Assembly: GCA_030648295.1 (NCBI GenBank)
Contig: JAUSID010000095.1
Coordinates: 1 to 64,000 of the forward strand
Origin: Opitutaceae bacterium
GTDB lineage: Bacteria; Verrucomicrobiota; Verrucomicrobiia; Opitutales; Opitutaceae
Direction of reading: 5' to 3'
DNA length: 64,000 bases
Shown here: positions 34,391 through 42,381 of the stretch, piece by piece
How positions within the stretch are numbered: the stretch's first letter is position 1
Layout: the number at the start of each line of letters is the position of its first letter
Position numbers and translations under genes: made by a program
Notes under the pieces: generated by a model
Seen by the model: only the letters and a program-made list of their open reading frames with translations
The model's database searches: none
Told to the model about the DNA's origin: nothing

Positions 34391-34888
34391 AATGAGTTGG
34401 TTTCAGCCGTGAGTGTCGCGGCGCGCGCGTTTGGATTCAAAAAAAACGATGGCGACCTTTTTCTTTGCGATTCGGATTATCGCGGCTTTGCGTGCCACGC
34501 AATGGATGAGTCCGCCAAGCCCGTTCCTCCCCGACCGGCGCCAAACCCTCCGGTCGACCGGTCCTCGTGACCGCGGCCGTGGGCGCAGCTGAAATACTTC
34601 ACGTTTCAGCCGGCAATCTTTCCGCGCCTGCTGGGTCACGTTTCGCCCGACGCGCGGCCGGGCGACTTCGTCAGGCGCACGTCATCAAGGCGGCCCACCG
34701 GCAGGACCGCCGGCTCCAGTTCCTCGACCGCACCTCCGCCGGACCCGACCACCCGGTGTATTCAAACTGCCCCGAGAGCCGCTACCTGAAGGTCCTTTGG
34801 GGGCGGGTGGTCTGACCTGTCCAAGATATCTGAATGCAAGTTCGGCATTGATGTGGCCGCGAGGATGCCGCAAACCTTTGGCCGAATC
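34391..34888. other. Intergenic region with a possible degraded gene
   Basis: About 500 bp upstream of two divergent genes. The left part (34391-34560) is noncoding and includes an A-run and a T-run around 34440-34465. The right part holds the frameshifted remnant listed separately (34571-34815). I see no clear promoters. Confidence 0.35.
34571..34815 (+). pseudogene. Possible frameshifted gene remnant
   Basis: Two adjacent stretches look like coding sequence in different frames: 34586-34670 encodes QLKYFTFQPAIFPRLLGHVS and onward, while about 34677-34815 in another frame encodes a plausible C-terminus (HPVYSNCPESRYLKVLWGRV) ending in TGA with strong GC at third positions. This fits one short gene broken by a frameshift. 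I do not recognise the protein. Confidence 0.3.
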
Positions 34889-36451
34889 ATGCGATCCACG
34901 ATTGGAGCCGGCGTGCGTGCATGCTGCGTCGCGTTAACCCTGGTGCTGGCGTCTGCGTTTGCAGCGGACGAGAAGCCGTCGATTGCGGTGGGAGCCACAC
35001 GCGACCAGGTGCTGCGGCGTTACGGAGAACCGCGCAGTATCATCGCGGCCGGCGGCCGTGAAATTTATTTTTACGAGCAGGAGCGAATCGTTTTTCGCAA
35101 CGGCGTCGTCACCGAGATCGAGCCGTTGGCCGCAGAGCGTCGCGGCGCATCGCCGACCGCACCGGCTCCCGCGGCTACGACCACACCGGCGGCGCCGCCC
35201 GCTGCGCCGGATACGGCGGCTGCGCCCGAAACGGCGACGCCAACCGAGCCGGCTGTGACCCCGCCATCCGGGACGGCTCCAGCCGCTGCGGCCGCGGAGA
35301 CCGCCACGGCTCCGCGCCCCGCAGACGCCGCTCTTTCGGCATCCCAATCGAAGGTGTCAATTAAACTGGTTCGTCCGCCCACGGGCGCCTACGTGCGTCC
35401 GCCGGTGGTCAAGAAAGAAGCCACTCCGAAAGCAACCGAGGCTGCTGCCGCCCCGGCCACCGCCGCGACGGAACGCCCGTCCCCGACCGCGTCGCCCGCC
35501 GCCCGTGATGCGGTCAACGACCCGCGGGCGAACATGCCGGCCCGCGACGGCGTGCCCGCCCGTCAGGGCGTGGCCGTATCCGCGCCAGAAACGACCACGA
35601 CTGCGACGCCGGCAGCCGAATCCGTCGCCACCGTGGTCGCGCCCAGTGAGGCTTCCGTCGCGCCGGCGGCTGAGCCGAAAACCACCGTTGCGTCCAACGA
35701 GCCGGCGACGGCGGAGACCGTCAGGCCGAAAAAGAAACGTCCGGCAGACGCGGATACGCCGCCGGCCACTGGCCTTGCCACCCGCTCGTATGTCATCATC
35801 GGGGTCATCGCCGCGGCGGTGGTATTTTTGATTTGGCGGTTGTGGCAGCGGCAGCTCGAACTCGTCGCGACCTCGGTTTCCCATACTCCGTTCACGCCCA
35901 CGGCGGCCGCCGCCGAAAACGGCGCGCGATTCACCCCCGAGCTCCTCTCGAAGCTGGAGTGGAAACGCTTCGAGGAACTCGTGGCCGCCTATTACGGCAA
36001 GACGGGCGTCGTGGCGACGCGCACGAAAACCGGACCGGCGAGTCCCGTGCACATCAACATTTCGTGGAAGGGCGAGACGCGGCCGTTCGCGCTCGTGCAG
36101 TGCATCGCGCAACGACAGGGGTTGGTCGACGTGAAACCACTCCAGGAGCTCTACAGCGCGCTCGAGTCGCAGGACATCCGCCGCGGTTACGTGGTGACGA
36201 GCGCCAAGTTCAACATTCCGGCGCGCGATTTTGCGGAGGAGAAGCACCTCACGTTGCTGCCCGGCGACATGCTGCTGGAAAAGCTGAACGCGTTGCCCGA
36301 TTCCGCGCGCGCGGAAATCATGCAGGAAATTACCACGGGCGACCTCACCACTCCAAGCTGTCCGAAGTGCGAAGCGAAAATGGTGCCGTCACCCGAGGAT
36401 CCGGAGACGTGGCAGTGCCCGACCCATCGGGACGTCAAGCTTCCGCGCTGA
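34889..36451 (+). CDS. Membrane protein with periplasmic N-domain and degenerate Mrr-like restriction-endonuclease domain
   Basis: About 520 residues. A signal peptide (RACCVALTLVLASAFAADEK region) leads to a short SmpA/OmlA-like module (VGATRDQVLRRYGEPRSIIA then REIYFYEQERIVFRNGVVTE). About 200 residues of Ala/Pro/Thr-rich linker follow, then a transmembrane helix (YVIIGVIAAAVVFLIWRLW, about 301-319). The C-terminal part resembles an Mrr/PD-(D/E)xK fold (WKRFEELVAAYYGKTGVVAT at about 358), but the usual Asp is lost and the QxK strand reads LVQCIAQR. A zinc ribbon (CPKCEAKMVP, then CPTH) ends the protein. Nuclease activity is unlikely. A start at GTG 34853 or ATG 34865 is possible. Confidence 0.7.
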   Translation: MRSTIGAGVRACCVALTLVLASAFAADEKPSIAVGATRDQVLRRYGEPRSIIAAGGREIYFYEQERIVFRNGVVTEIEPLAAERRGASPTAPAPAATTTPAAPPAAPDTAAAPETATPTEPAVTPPSGTAPAAAAAETATAPRPADAALSASQSKVSIKLVRPPTGAYVRPPVVKKEATPKATEAAAAPATAATERPSPTASPAARDAVNDPRANMPARDGVPARQGVAVSAPETTTTATPAAESVATVVAPSEASVAPAAEPKTTVASNEPATAETVRPKKKRPADADTPPATGLATRSYVIIGVIAAAVVFLIWRLWQRQLELVATSVSHTPFTPTAAAAENGARFTPELLSKLEWKRFEELVAAYYGKTGVVATRTKTGPASPVHINISWKGETRPFALVQCIAQRQGLVDVKPLQELYSALESQDIRRGYVVTSAKFNIPARDFAEEKHLTLLPGDMLLEKLNALPDSARAEIMQEITTGDLTTPSCPKCEAKMVPSPEDPETWQCPTHRDVKLPR

Positions 36452-36453
36452 GC

Positions 36454-36484
36454 CAATAAAAAAGCCCGCGGCACGCGCGGGCTT
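36454..36484 (-). terminator. Rho-independent terminator of efp
   Basis: On the minus strand AAGCCCGCG and CGCGGGCTT form a 9-bp stem with a 5-nt loop, followed by a T-rich run ending TTATT. It also ends the convergent plus-strand gene. Confidence 0.85.
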
Positions 36485-36507
36485 GAAAGTGGTGAAGTCG
36501 CGCCGGG

Positions 36508-37065
36508 TCAGAAGCGGCCGAGATAGCTGCCATCTACGGTCGAAACACGGATGACTTCGCCTTCCTTGATGAACAGCGGCACCTGCACGATTAGCCCGGT
36601 CTCCAGCCTGGCGGGTTTTTGAACATTGCTCGCGGTATCACCCTTGATGCCTTCAGCCGACTCGATGACCTTCAGCGCCACGGTCGAGGGCAAATCCACC
36701 GACAGCGGACGCTCATCGACAAAGAGCACGTCGACTTTGCCGCCGGGTGCGAGGTAGTGCTTCACATCGCCAAGCTGCGTCGCGGTGAGTTCGATTTGCT
36801 CGAATGATTCCGGGTCCATGAACGCGAACGCATCGCGATCCGCGTAGCTGAACTCGAGGGTCTTCCGATCGGTGGGAAGCACTTCAATCGTTTCGGTCGA
36901 TGCGAACCGCTGGTCGAGCGCTTTGCCATAACGGAGGTTCCGCATCTTGATCTGCACGAACGCGCGGAGATTTCCCGGCGTGCGATGCTGGGTTTCCATG
37001 ACGAGATGAGCCTCGCCGTTGAACTTGATGACTTGGCCTCTGCGGATGTCGTTGGCTGCGGGCAT
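36508..37065 (-). CDS. efp: Elongation factor P
   Basis: 185 residues with the three beta-barrel domains of EF-P (DIRRGQVIKFNGEAHLVMET, FAFMDPESFEQIEL and the C-terminal GLIVQVPLFIKEGEVIRVST DGSYLGRF). EF-P enters the E site and relieves ribosomes stalled at polyproline. The domain I loop tip, where other bacteria have the modified Lys of PGKG or an Arg, reads RTPGNLRAF with Asn at the tip, so lysylation is not possible at that position. No epmA, epmB or earP gene is near. Proline-rich proteins elsewhere in the window would be natural clients. Confidence 0.93.
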   Translation of the reverse strand: MPAANDIRRGQVIKFNGEAHLVMETQHRTPGNLRAFVQIKMRNLRYGKALDQRFASTETIEVLPTDRKTLEFSYADRDAFAFMDPESFEQIELTATQLGDVKHYLAPGGKVDVLFVDERPLSVDLPSTVALKVIESAEGIKGDTASNVQKPARLETGLIVQVPLFIKEGEVIRVSTVDGSYLGRF

Positions 37066-37277
37066 GACGAAGGGTCTTTGCGGGGTCGCGTATGTCTGTC
37101 TAGAAAAGGTCCATTAGTTGGGAGCGCGCCGCGAGGGTGTCAAGCCACGCGGCGGGGCGCGGGCGATTCGGGGAAAAAAATCCGGCAATGGGTTGGCGGT
37201 GTTCGCTGCTTGGCTCCGCGACCAGTCTTCTCCACGCTTGCGCTCGCCTGCAGCGGTTGCCGAAACTGCGAAACACA

Positions 37278-38618
37278 ATGAAACAACGCACCCTCGCACG
37301 GGAAGTATCGATCAAGGGCAGCGCGCTGCATACTGGCGATGCGGTCACCCTGACGATGAAGCCCGCGCCGGTCGACCACGGCATCGTCTTCAAGCGCATG
37401 GATATCCATGGCACGCCGGAATTGCGGCCGCGGATCGACCAGGTGACCGATTTGGTCCGGGCCACGACGATTCAATCCGGCCATGCCAAGATCCACACCG
37501 TGGAGCACATCCTCAGCGCCTTGCACGGCTGCGGGATTGACAATGTCCTCCTCGAAATGGACGGGTCGGAACCGCCGATCCTGGACGGGTCGGCGCGGCC
37601 TTTCGTGAACCTGATTCTCAAGGGCGAGCCGATCGAGCAGGACAAGGACCGGGTCTATTTCGAACTCGACGCGCCCATTTCCGTGACCCGCGGCAATTCG
37701 TCGATCATCGCGCTGCCATCGGACGAATTCAAAATCTCGTGCACCTCGGCGGACGATCGCGGGATCCATACGCAGCATCTTTCCCTCACGATTGATCCCG
37801 AGGTTTACCAGACGCAGATCGCGGCGGCGCGGACATTCACGATCTACGAGGACATCGAGGAGTTGTTGAAACTCGGGAAAATCCGCGGCGGCTCGCTCGA
37901 CTGCGCGGTGGTGATCCGGGGCGACAAGATCATCTCGAAGGAACCGTTGCGGTTCAAAGACGAGTTCGTTCGTCACAAGATTCTGGATATCGTGGGCGAC
38001 GTGATGCTGCTCGGGATGCCGCTCAAGGCGCACATCGTGGCGACGCGTCCCGGCCATGCGATCAACGCGGAGCTGACCAAGGTGCTGTTCGCCAAGCTCC
38101 AGGAGCGGAAAAACGGCGGTGTGAAAAAGAAGGAGCGCGCGCCGATTCCCTCGATGGTGCTGCAAACCGAGACCGCCCTCGATATCCGCCGCATCCTCGA
38201 CATGATGCCCCACCGGTACCCGTTCCTGATGATCGATCGCGTGGTGGAGCTGAAGAGCGACGATGAGCTCACGGCGTTGAAGAACGTCACGATCAACGAG
38301 CCCTTTTTTCAGGGCCACTATCCCGGCAATCCGGTCATGCCCGGCGTATTGCAGATCGAGGCCATGGCGCAGGCGGCCGGGCTCCTGATGCTGCGCAGGA
38401 TTTCGACCGAGGGTAAGACCGCGCTTTTCATGAGCTGCGACAAGGTGAAGTTCCGCCGCGCGGTGCGGCCCGGCGATCAGCTCATCATCGAGGTCAAAAT
38501 GACCAAAAGCCGCGGCAACAAGATCGGCGTGGCCGAGGGCCAGTGCCTCGTTAACGGGCAAGTGGCCTCGTCGGCGGAGTTGATGTTCGCCGTCGTCGAC
38601 AACGTGGACGTTGAGTAG
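37278..38618 (+). CDS. lpxC/fabZ: Fused LpxC-FabZ: UDP-3-O-acyl-GlcNAc deacetylase / 3-hydroxyacyl-ACP dehydratase
   Basis: 446 residues from [20 protein letters not shown]. The LpxC half (1 to about 290) has the zinc motif [28 protein letters not shown] and [19 protein letters not shown]. The FabZ half (about 300-446) has [16 protein letters not shown] and the catalytic [20 protein letters not shown]. LpxC commits UDP-acyl-GlcNAc to lipid A; FabZ dehydrates hydroxyacyl-ACP, competing for the same acyl pool. The fusion is known from Bacteroidota and related phyla and supports the taxonomic inference. An upstream frame start at 37137 adds unrelated sequence. lpxA follows after 3 bp. Confidence 0.95.
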   Translation: MKQRTLAREVSIKGSALHTGDAVTLTMKPAPVDHGIVFKRMDIHGTPELRPRIDQVTDLVRATTIQSGHAKIHTVEHILSALHGCGIDNVLLEMDGSEPPILDGSARPFVNLILKGEPIEQDKDRVYFELDAPISVTRGNSSIIALPSDEFKISCTSADDRGIHTQHLSLTIDPEVYQTQIAAARTFTIYEDIEELLKLGKIRGGSLDCAVVIRGDKIISKEPLRFKDEFVRHKILDIVGDVMLLGMPLKAHIVATRPGHAINAELTKVLFAKLQERKNGGVKKKERAPIPSMVLQTETALDIRRILDMMPHRYPFLMIDRVVELKSDDELTALKNVTINEPFFQGHYPGNPVMPGVLQIEAMAQAAGLLMLRRISTEGKTALFMSCDKVKFRRAVRPGDQLIIEVKMTKSRGNKIGVAEGQCLVNGQVASSAELMFAVVDNVDVE

Positions 38619-38621
38619 CGC

Positions 38622-39410
38622 ATGGCGGCCCGCATTCATCCAACCGCCATGGTCGAACCCGGCGCGCAACTGGGCGCCGAGGTCGAGCTGGGCGCCTATG
38701 CTTTCGTCGGTGCGGGCGTGACCCTTGGCGCCGGCACGCGGCTCCACCATCACGCGTCAGTCGAGGGCAACACCGTGCTCGGCGAACGGTGCGAAGTGTT
38801 TCCGTATGCGTGCATCGGCGGGAAAACCCAGGATCTGAAGTTCCAGGGCGGCAATCCCGGGCTGCGGATTGGCGACCGGAATGTCTTTCGCGAATACGTC
38901 ACCGTCCATTGCTCGACCAACGATGGCGACGTGACGCGGGTCGGTTCGGACAACGTGTTCCTGGCATCCTGCCACGTCGCGCATGACTGCGTGATCGGGA
39001 ATCATATCGTGATGAGCAATGGCGCCATGCTCGCGGGACACGTGGGCATTGAGGATTACGCGATCATCGGCGGCTATGGCGGCATTCATCAGTTCTGCCG
39101 CGTTGGCGCGTATGCCATGCTGTCGGCCACCGCGAAGCTCGTTCACGACCTGCCGCCGTATTTCATTGCGGATGGGAAACCGGCCGAGGTTCGCGCGATC
39201 AATCGCGTGGGACTCGAGCGGCGCGGATTCACGGTCGAGCAACTCGACCGCGTGAAGCAAATCCACCGGATCCTCTATCGCGATGGATTGAACCGCACCC
39301 AGGCGCTCGAAAAACTCGCCTCCCATGCCGCTTCCGGGACGGCGGAGTTCCAGCGCATGCTGACGTTCGCGCAGACCAGTGAGCGCGGCCTGGCCCCGGG
39401 CGGACGGTGA
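38622..39410 (+). CDS. lpxA: UDP-N-acetylglucosamine acyltransferase LpxA
   Basis: 262 residues. A left-handed beta helix of hexapeptide repeats starts at IHPTAMVEPGAQLGAEVELG and runs through NGAMLAGHVGIEDYAIIGGY (catalytic His in AGHV) to GGIHQFCRVGAYAMLSATAK; a C-terminal helical domain (VGLERRGFTVEQLDRVKQIH) closes it. It puts the first 3-hydroxyacyl chain on UDP-GlcNAc, the step before LpxC. The ATG is 3 bp after the lpxC-fabZ stop, so both are one operon. Length matches the family. Confidence 0.95.
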   Translation: MAARIHPTAMVEPGAQLGAEVELGAYAFVGAGVTLGAGTRLHHHASVEGNTVLGERCEVFPYACIGGKTQDLKFQGGNPGLRIGDRNVFREYVTVHCSTNDGDVTRVGSDNVFLASCHVAHDCVIGNHIVMSNGAMLAGHVGIEDYAIIGGYGGIHQFCRVGAYAMLSATAKLVHDLPPYFIADGKPAEVRAINRVGLERRGFTVEQLDRVKQIHRILYRDGLNRTQALEKLASHAASGTAEFQRMLTFAQTSERGLAPGGR

Positions 39411-39541
39411 GTCGGTGCGTCGGTGAAGCGGTGAAGCGGTGAATCGGTGAATCGGTATTCGGTGAATCGGTGAGGCGGTTGTTGGTGATACCGTGAAATT
39501 GGGCACACTTGACAGCTTCACTGATTCACCGTCGCACCGAA
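39408..39541. repeat. Word-tandem inverted repeat (site E)
   Basis: Left arm (39408-39480): GGTGAATCGGTGAAGCGG-type words starting at the lpxA stop. Right arm (39514-39541): the complement (CACTGATTCACCGTCGCACC). It separates the convergent lpxA and hisI. Confidence 0.7.
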
Positions 39542-39545
39542 CTGG

Positions 39546-40007
39546 TCAGCGTTTCTTGTACACGGTCGCGGGATCGAAAATCCGGCGTGCCGCAAACTCG
39601 AGTGTCATCGAGGCGGGGTCGCCCGCATCGGCTGACGGCGCGAGTTTCCGATAGAAGCACGACTTGTACCCGTTGTGACACGCGGCGCCACCGACGTTTT
39701 CCACCTTCAGCATGATCACGTCCTGATCGCAGTCGACGAGCAGCTCCTTCACCAGTTGCGCGTGGCCGGACTCCTCGCCCTTCACCCAGAGCTTGCCGCG
39801 GGAACGGCTCCAATACGTGGCCTTCTTGGTCTGAATCGTGTGCGCCAGCGCCTCCGCGTTCATGAACGCGAACATCAGCACCTCGTTCGTCACGTGGTCG
39901 CACGTGATGCAGGGAATGAGCCCGTCCGGGCCGAACTTCGGCTGGAGGCGGGTGCCGAGTTCGATCTCGGCCGTCTGGGTGCGAGCGGGGAAGACGTAAG
40001 TGGACAT
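39546..40007 (-). CDS. hisI: Phosphoribosyl-AMP cyclohydrolase HisI
   Basis: 153 residues from [12 protein letters not shown]; an in-frame TTG at 40046 is less likely. Motifs: [55 protein letters not shown] and [12 protein letters not shown], the last with zinc-binding cysteines. It opens the purine ring of PR-AMP in the third step of histidine synthesis. It is the cyclohydrolase only; the HisE pyrophosphohydrolase domain found fused in enterics is absent. No other his gene is adjacent. Confidence 0.95.
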   Translation of the reverse strand: MSTYVFPARTQTAEIELGTRLQPKFGPDGLIPCITCDHVTNEVLMFAFMNAEALAHTIQTKKATYWSRSRGKLWVKGEESGHAQLVKELLVDCDQDVIMLKVENVGGAACHNGYKSCFYRKLAPSADAGDPASMTLEFAARRIFDPATVYKKR

Positions 40008-40057
40008 CAGGTTTGAAGATTTCCTGCCGCGACATGAAAGCCGCAACCCAAGAGATG

Positions 40058-40161
40058 GAAATCGTGAAATCGGTCATCTGTCATCGGTAATCTCGAAATT
40101 TCCAAGCCGTTGGATTTCCGATGACAGATTTTAGATGTCCGATGACCGGTTTCACGATTTG
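40058..40161. repeat. Word-tandem inverted repeat (site F)
   Basis: Left arm (40058-40100) reads GAAATCGTGAAATCGGTCAT and similar words; right arm (40112-40161) gives the complement, ending GACCGGTTTCACGATTTG. It lies upstream of hisI. Confidence 0.65.
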
Positions 40162-40219
40162 TTTTCCGCGGATTCGGGTGCGAAAATTCCGGCGACCACG
40201 CGTAAAACTTCCGCGGTTC

Positions 40220-40519
40220 CTACGTCATCGCGAGCGCGCGGAGGTAGTCGTAACTGTACAATCCGGAATTGTGGCCGTCGCTGAAATCGAAACGGATCGC
40301 GTAATTCCCCACGCGCTCCCAGCCGAGCACGGTCACGCCCGGAAATTTCTTGCTGCCGCCACCGCCATATTGGGTCCCGAAAATGTCGCGCTCCCCCTGG
40401 TTCGACGCACTGGGCGACGCGGCGCGCAGCTTTTCGAAGGGCAGGTAGCTTTCGAGCCCGTCCTCCCATCGAATCGCGACTTCTTCGCCAATCAACTGGA
40501 TGTCCACTGGTGCAAGCAT
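40220..40519 (-). CDS. DUF971 (GBBH-like N-terminal) family protein
   Basis: 99 residues from ATG 40519 (MLAPVDIQLIGEEVAIRWED); a TTG at 40537 is in frame. ESYLPFEKLRAASPSASNQG, GWERVGNYAIRFDFSDGHNS and GLYSYDYLRALA are the DUF971 pattern, a small fold shared with the N-terminus of gamma-butyrobetaine hydroxylase. Stand-alone members are often near Mrp-type or Fe-S genes; here neighbours are hisI and ndh. The biochemical role is not known. It diverges from ndh. Confidence 0.8.
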   Translation of the reverse strand: MLAPVDIQLIGEEVAIRWEDGLESYLPFEKLRAASPSASNQGERDIFGTQYGGGGSKKFPGVTVLGWERVGNYAIRFDFSDGHNSGLYSYDYLRALAMT

Positions 40520-40620
40520 GAGGGAATCTGCGAGCAAGAATTCATCCGCCGCCGAAGAACAGCAAATTTCGCACCCGGGTGCATTGCGATTCCCGCAGAC
40601 GCCCGCACGTTGCGCGCTTA

Positions 40621-41919
40621 ATGAAAGGCTCCGCCCCCGCTCCGTTGCCGCACATCGTCGTGATTGGCGCGGGCTTCGCGGGCATCGCTTTCGTCCGCGC
40701 GTTCGATCCGGAACACGGCCGCATTACCATCATCGATCGGCAGAATCATCATCTGTTTCAGCCGCTGCTCTATCAGGTCGCGACCGCCGGGTTGTCCGCG
40801 ATCGACATCGCCCAGCCGGTGCGGGGACTGTTCGGGGCGCGGCCGAATTTCCAGGTGTTGATGAGCGAGGTGGAGGAGGTCGATCTCGCCGCGCGGCGGG
40901 TGAAGCATCGGCGGGGCGAACTCACGTATGACTATCTCGTGCTCGCGGCGGGCGCGCGCACGACTTACTTCGGCAACGAGCAATGGGAGCAGTTTGCGCC
41001 GGGGCTGAAGTCGCTCGACGACGCGCTGCGCATCCGTCGGATGATCCTCTGTTCGCTGGAACGGGCGGAGACGGAGACGGATTCCGCCAAACGCGAGGCC
41101 GCGATGACGATCGTGGTCGTCGGCGGCGGACCGACCGGGGTCGAACTGGCCGGTGCCTTTGCCGAGCTGACCCGCACGGTGCTGCACAAGGATTTCGACC
41201 ATATCGACCCGCAGCAGGTACGCGTTATCCTGATACAGGGCGGGCCGCGCGTGCTGCCCACGTTTGTGCCGGAGCTGTCCCAGCGCGCCCGGGAGCAGCT
41301 GGAAAGTCTGGGAGTGGAGGTGCGGACCGAATTGCGCGTCGAGCAAATCCGCGAGGGTGAGTTGGTCGCGGGTGGCCGGACGATTCGGGCGGACAACATC
41401 ATCTGGGCCGCGGGCGTCGGCGCTGTGCCGCTGACGAAAAAACTCGGGGTGGAGATGGATCGCACCGGCCGGCTCAAGGTGCTGCCCGACCTGAGTGTGC
41501 CTGGCCATCCCGAGGTGTTTGCGGTCGGCGATGTCTCGACCGTGGTGGATGTGAATGGCGTCGAGGTTCCGGGCGTGGCGCAGGCTGCGATCCAGATGGG
41601 CCGGCATGTCGCGCACGTGATCACGTGCGAGCTGCGCGACGAGAAATTTTCCCCGGCTGGTCGCGAACCATTCGCTTACAAGGACAAGGGCTCGATGGCG
41701 ACGATCGGCCGCTCTGCGGCGGTCGCGGAGATGGGGCGGATCAAGCTAAGCGGATATCCCGCGTGGCTCGCCTGGCTCGTCGTCCACCTGCTCTTCCTGG
41801 CCGGATTTCGAAACAAGTTCTCCGTCCTGATGCAGTGGATATATTCGTATTTCACCTACAAACGCGGCGCGCGGATCATCACCGGCGTCTCCGGCGAGCA
41901 ATCTGCCGGTTCGGCATAG
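40621..41919 (+). CDS. ndh: Type II NADH dehydrogenase (NDH-2)
   Basis: 432 residues from MKGSAPAPLPHIVVIGAGFA. Two dinucleotide folds are seen: the FAD site IGAGFAGIAFVRAF near the start with NHHLFQPLLYQVATAGLS, and the NADH site TIVVVGGGPTGVELAGAFAE. The FAD-binding FAVGDVSTVVD and C-terminal membrane-associating helix (WLAWLVVHLLFLAGFRNKFS) are typical. It oxidises NADH and reduces quinone at the inner membrane without pumping. The frame opens upstream at 40579, but the ATG at 40621 fits the family. The TAG stop lies in an inverted-repeat element. Confidence 0.93.
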   Translation: MKGSAPAPLPHIVVIGAGFAGIAFVRAFDPEHGRITIIDRQNHHLFQPLLYQVATAGLSAIDIAQPVRGLFGARPNFQVLMSEVEEVDLAARRVKHRRGELTYDYLVLAAGARTTYFGNEQWEQFAPGLKSLDDALRIRRMILCSLERAETETDSAKREAAMTIVVVGGGPTGVELAGAFAELTRTVLHKDFDHIDPQQVRVILIQGGPRVLPTFVPELSQRAREQLESLGVEVRTELRVEQIREGELVAGGRTIRADNIIWAAGVGAVPLTKKLGVEMDRTGRLKVLPDLSVPGHPEVFAVGDVSTVVDVNGVEVPGVAQAAIQMGRHVAHVITCELRDEKFSPAGREPFAYKDKGSMATIGRSAAVAEMGRIKLSGYPAWLAWLVVHLLFLAGFRNKFSVLMQWIYSYFTYKRGARIITGVSGEQSAGSA

Positions 41920-41988
41920 CAGCGTGTCGGACTTAGGAACTGCCGATTGCTGAGTTCGGAAAGCAGAACCAGCTTCGACACGCTGCTA
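41917..41988. repeat. TAGC/GCTA inverted-repeat element at the ndh stop
   Basis: Arms TAGCAGCGTGTCG (41917-41929) and CGACACGCTGCTA (41976-41988) are perfect complements spanning 72 bp. The first TAG is the stop codon of ndh. Confidence 0.75.
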
Positions 41989-42295
41989 AGCCGTATCGAT
42001 TCAGAGGAAAACCGCGAATGAACGCGAATGGACGCAAATTCCAGAGGAGGAGGAGGCGGAGGATTGCCCAAGTGAAACCATGGTCACCGTTTGGTCGATC
42101 GTTTCCTTGCTCCACAAAGACGCGCTCTCCATTCGCGTGAATTGGCGTCTATTCGCGGTTGAACTGAATTGTTCCGGCTAAGGGTAAAGGCTTCGGGCAT
42201 CTTCAGCGATTTCGGATGATAAGTGCCTACCGAGCCCGCGTGCGACGTTCTGGCGGTGGAAACCGTGGCAATTGGGCTCCGCGCGCAGCGCGATC
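41989..42295. other. Intergenic sequence between the ndh and gltD repeat elements
   Basis: 307 bp with no supported gene. It contains GCGAATGAACGCGAATGGAC (about 42014) and an inverted counterpart of the same words (ATTCGCGTGAATTGGCGTCT region, about 42132), a GAGGAGGAGG tract, and otherwise nothing I can name. Short ORFs here lack any conserved look. Confidence 0.35.
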
Positions 42296-42381
42296 TAGCA
42301 GCCCGTCGGGGAAAAGCGTGAGTTGGAAAAAAAACGCGCGTCGAATCCGCGGCGCGATTATGCAAGACCGACGGGCTGCTA
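42296..42381. repeat. TAGC/GCTA inverted-repeat element at the gltD stop
   Basis: Arms TAGCAGCCCGTCGG (42296-42309) and CCGACGGGCTGCTA (42368-42381) are perfect complements spanning 86 bp. On the minus strand the last arm provides the TAG stop of gltD. The arm word recurs as a fragment near 10036-10050. Confidence 0.75.

Noticed and set aside
34567-34815. Intact 82-residue gene starting at GTG 34567
   Set aside because: Its first half looks coding only in another frame, so a frameshifted remnant is the better reading.
37140-38753. 537-residue open frame opposite lpxC-fabZ
   Set aside because: Antisense shadow of a fusion gene with all motifs intact; no domain or signal in it.
42296-42381. 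Insertion sequence end
   Set aside because: There is no transposase frame between or near the inverted arms; kept only as a miniature repeat element.
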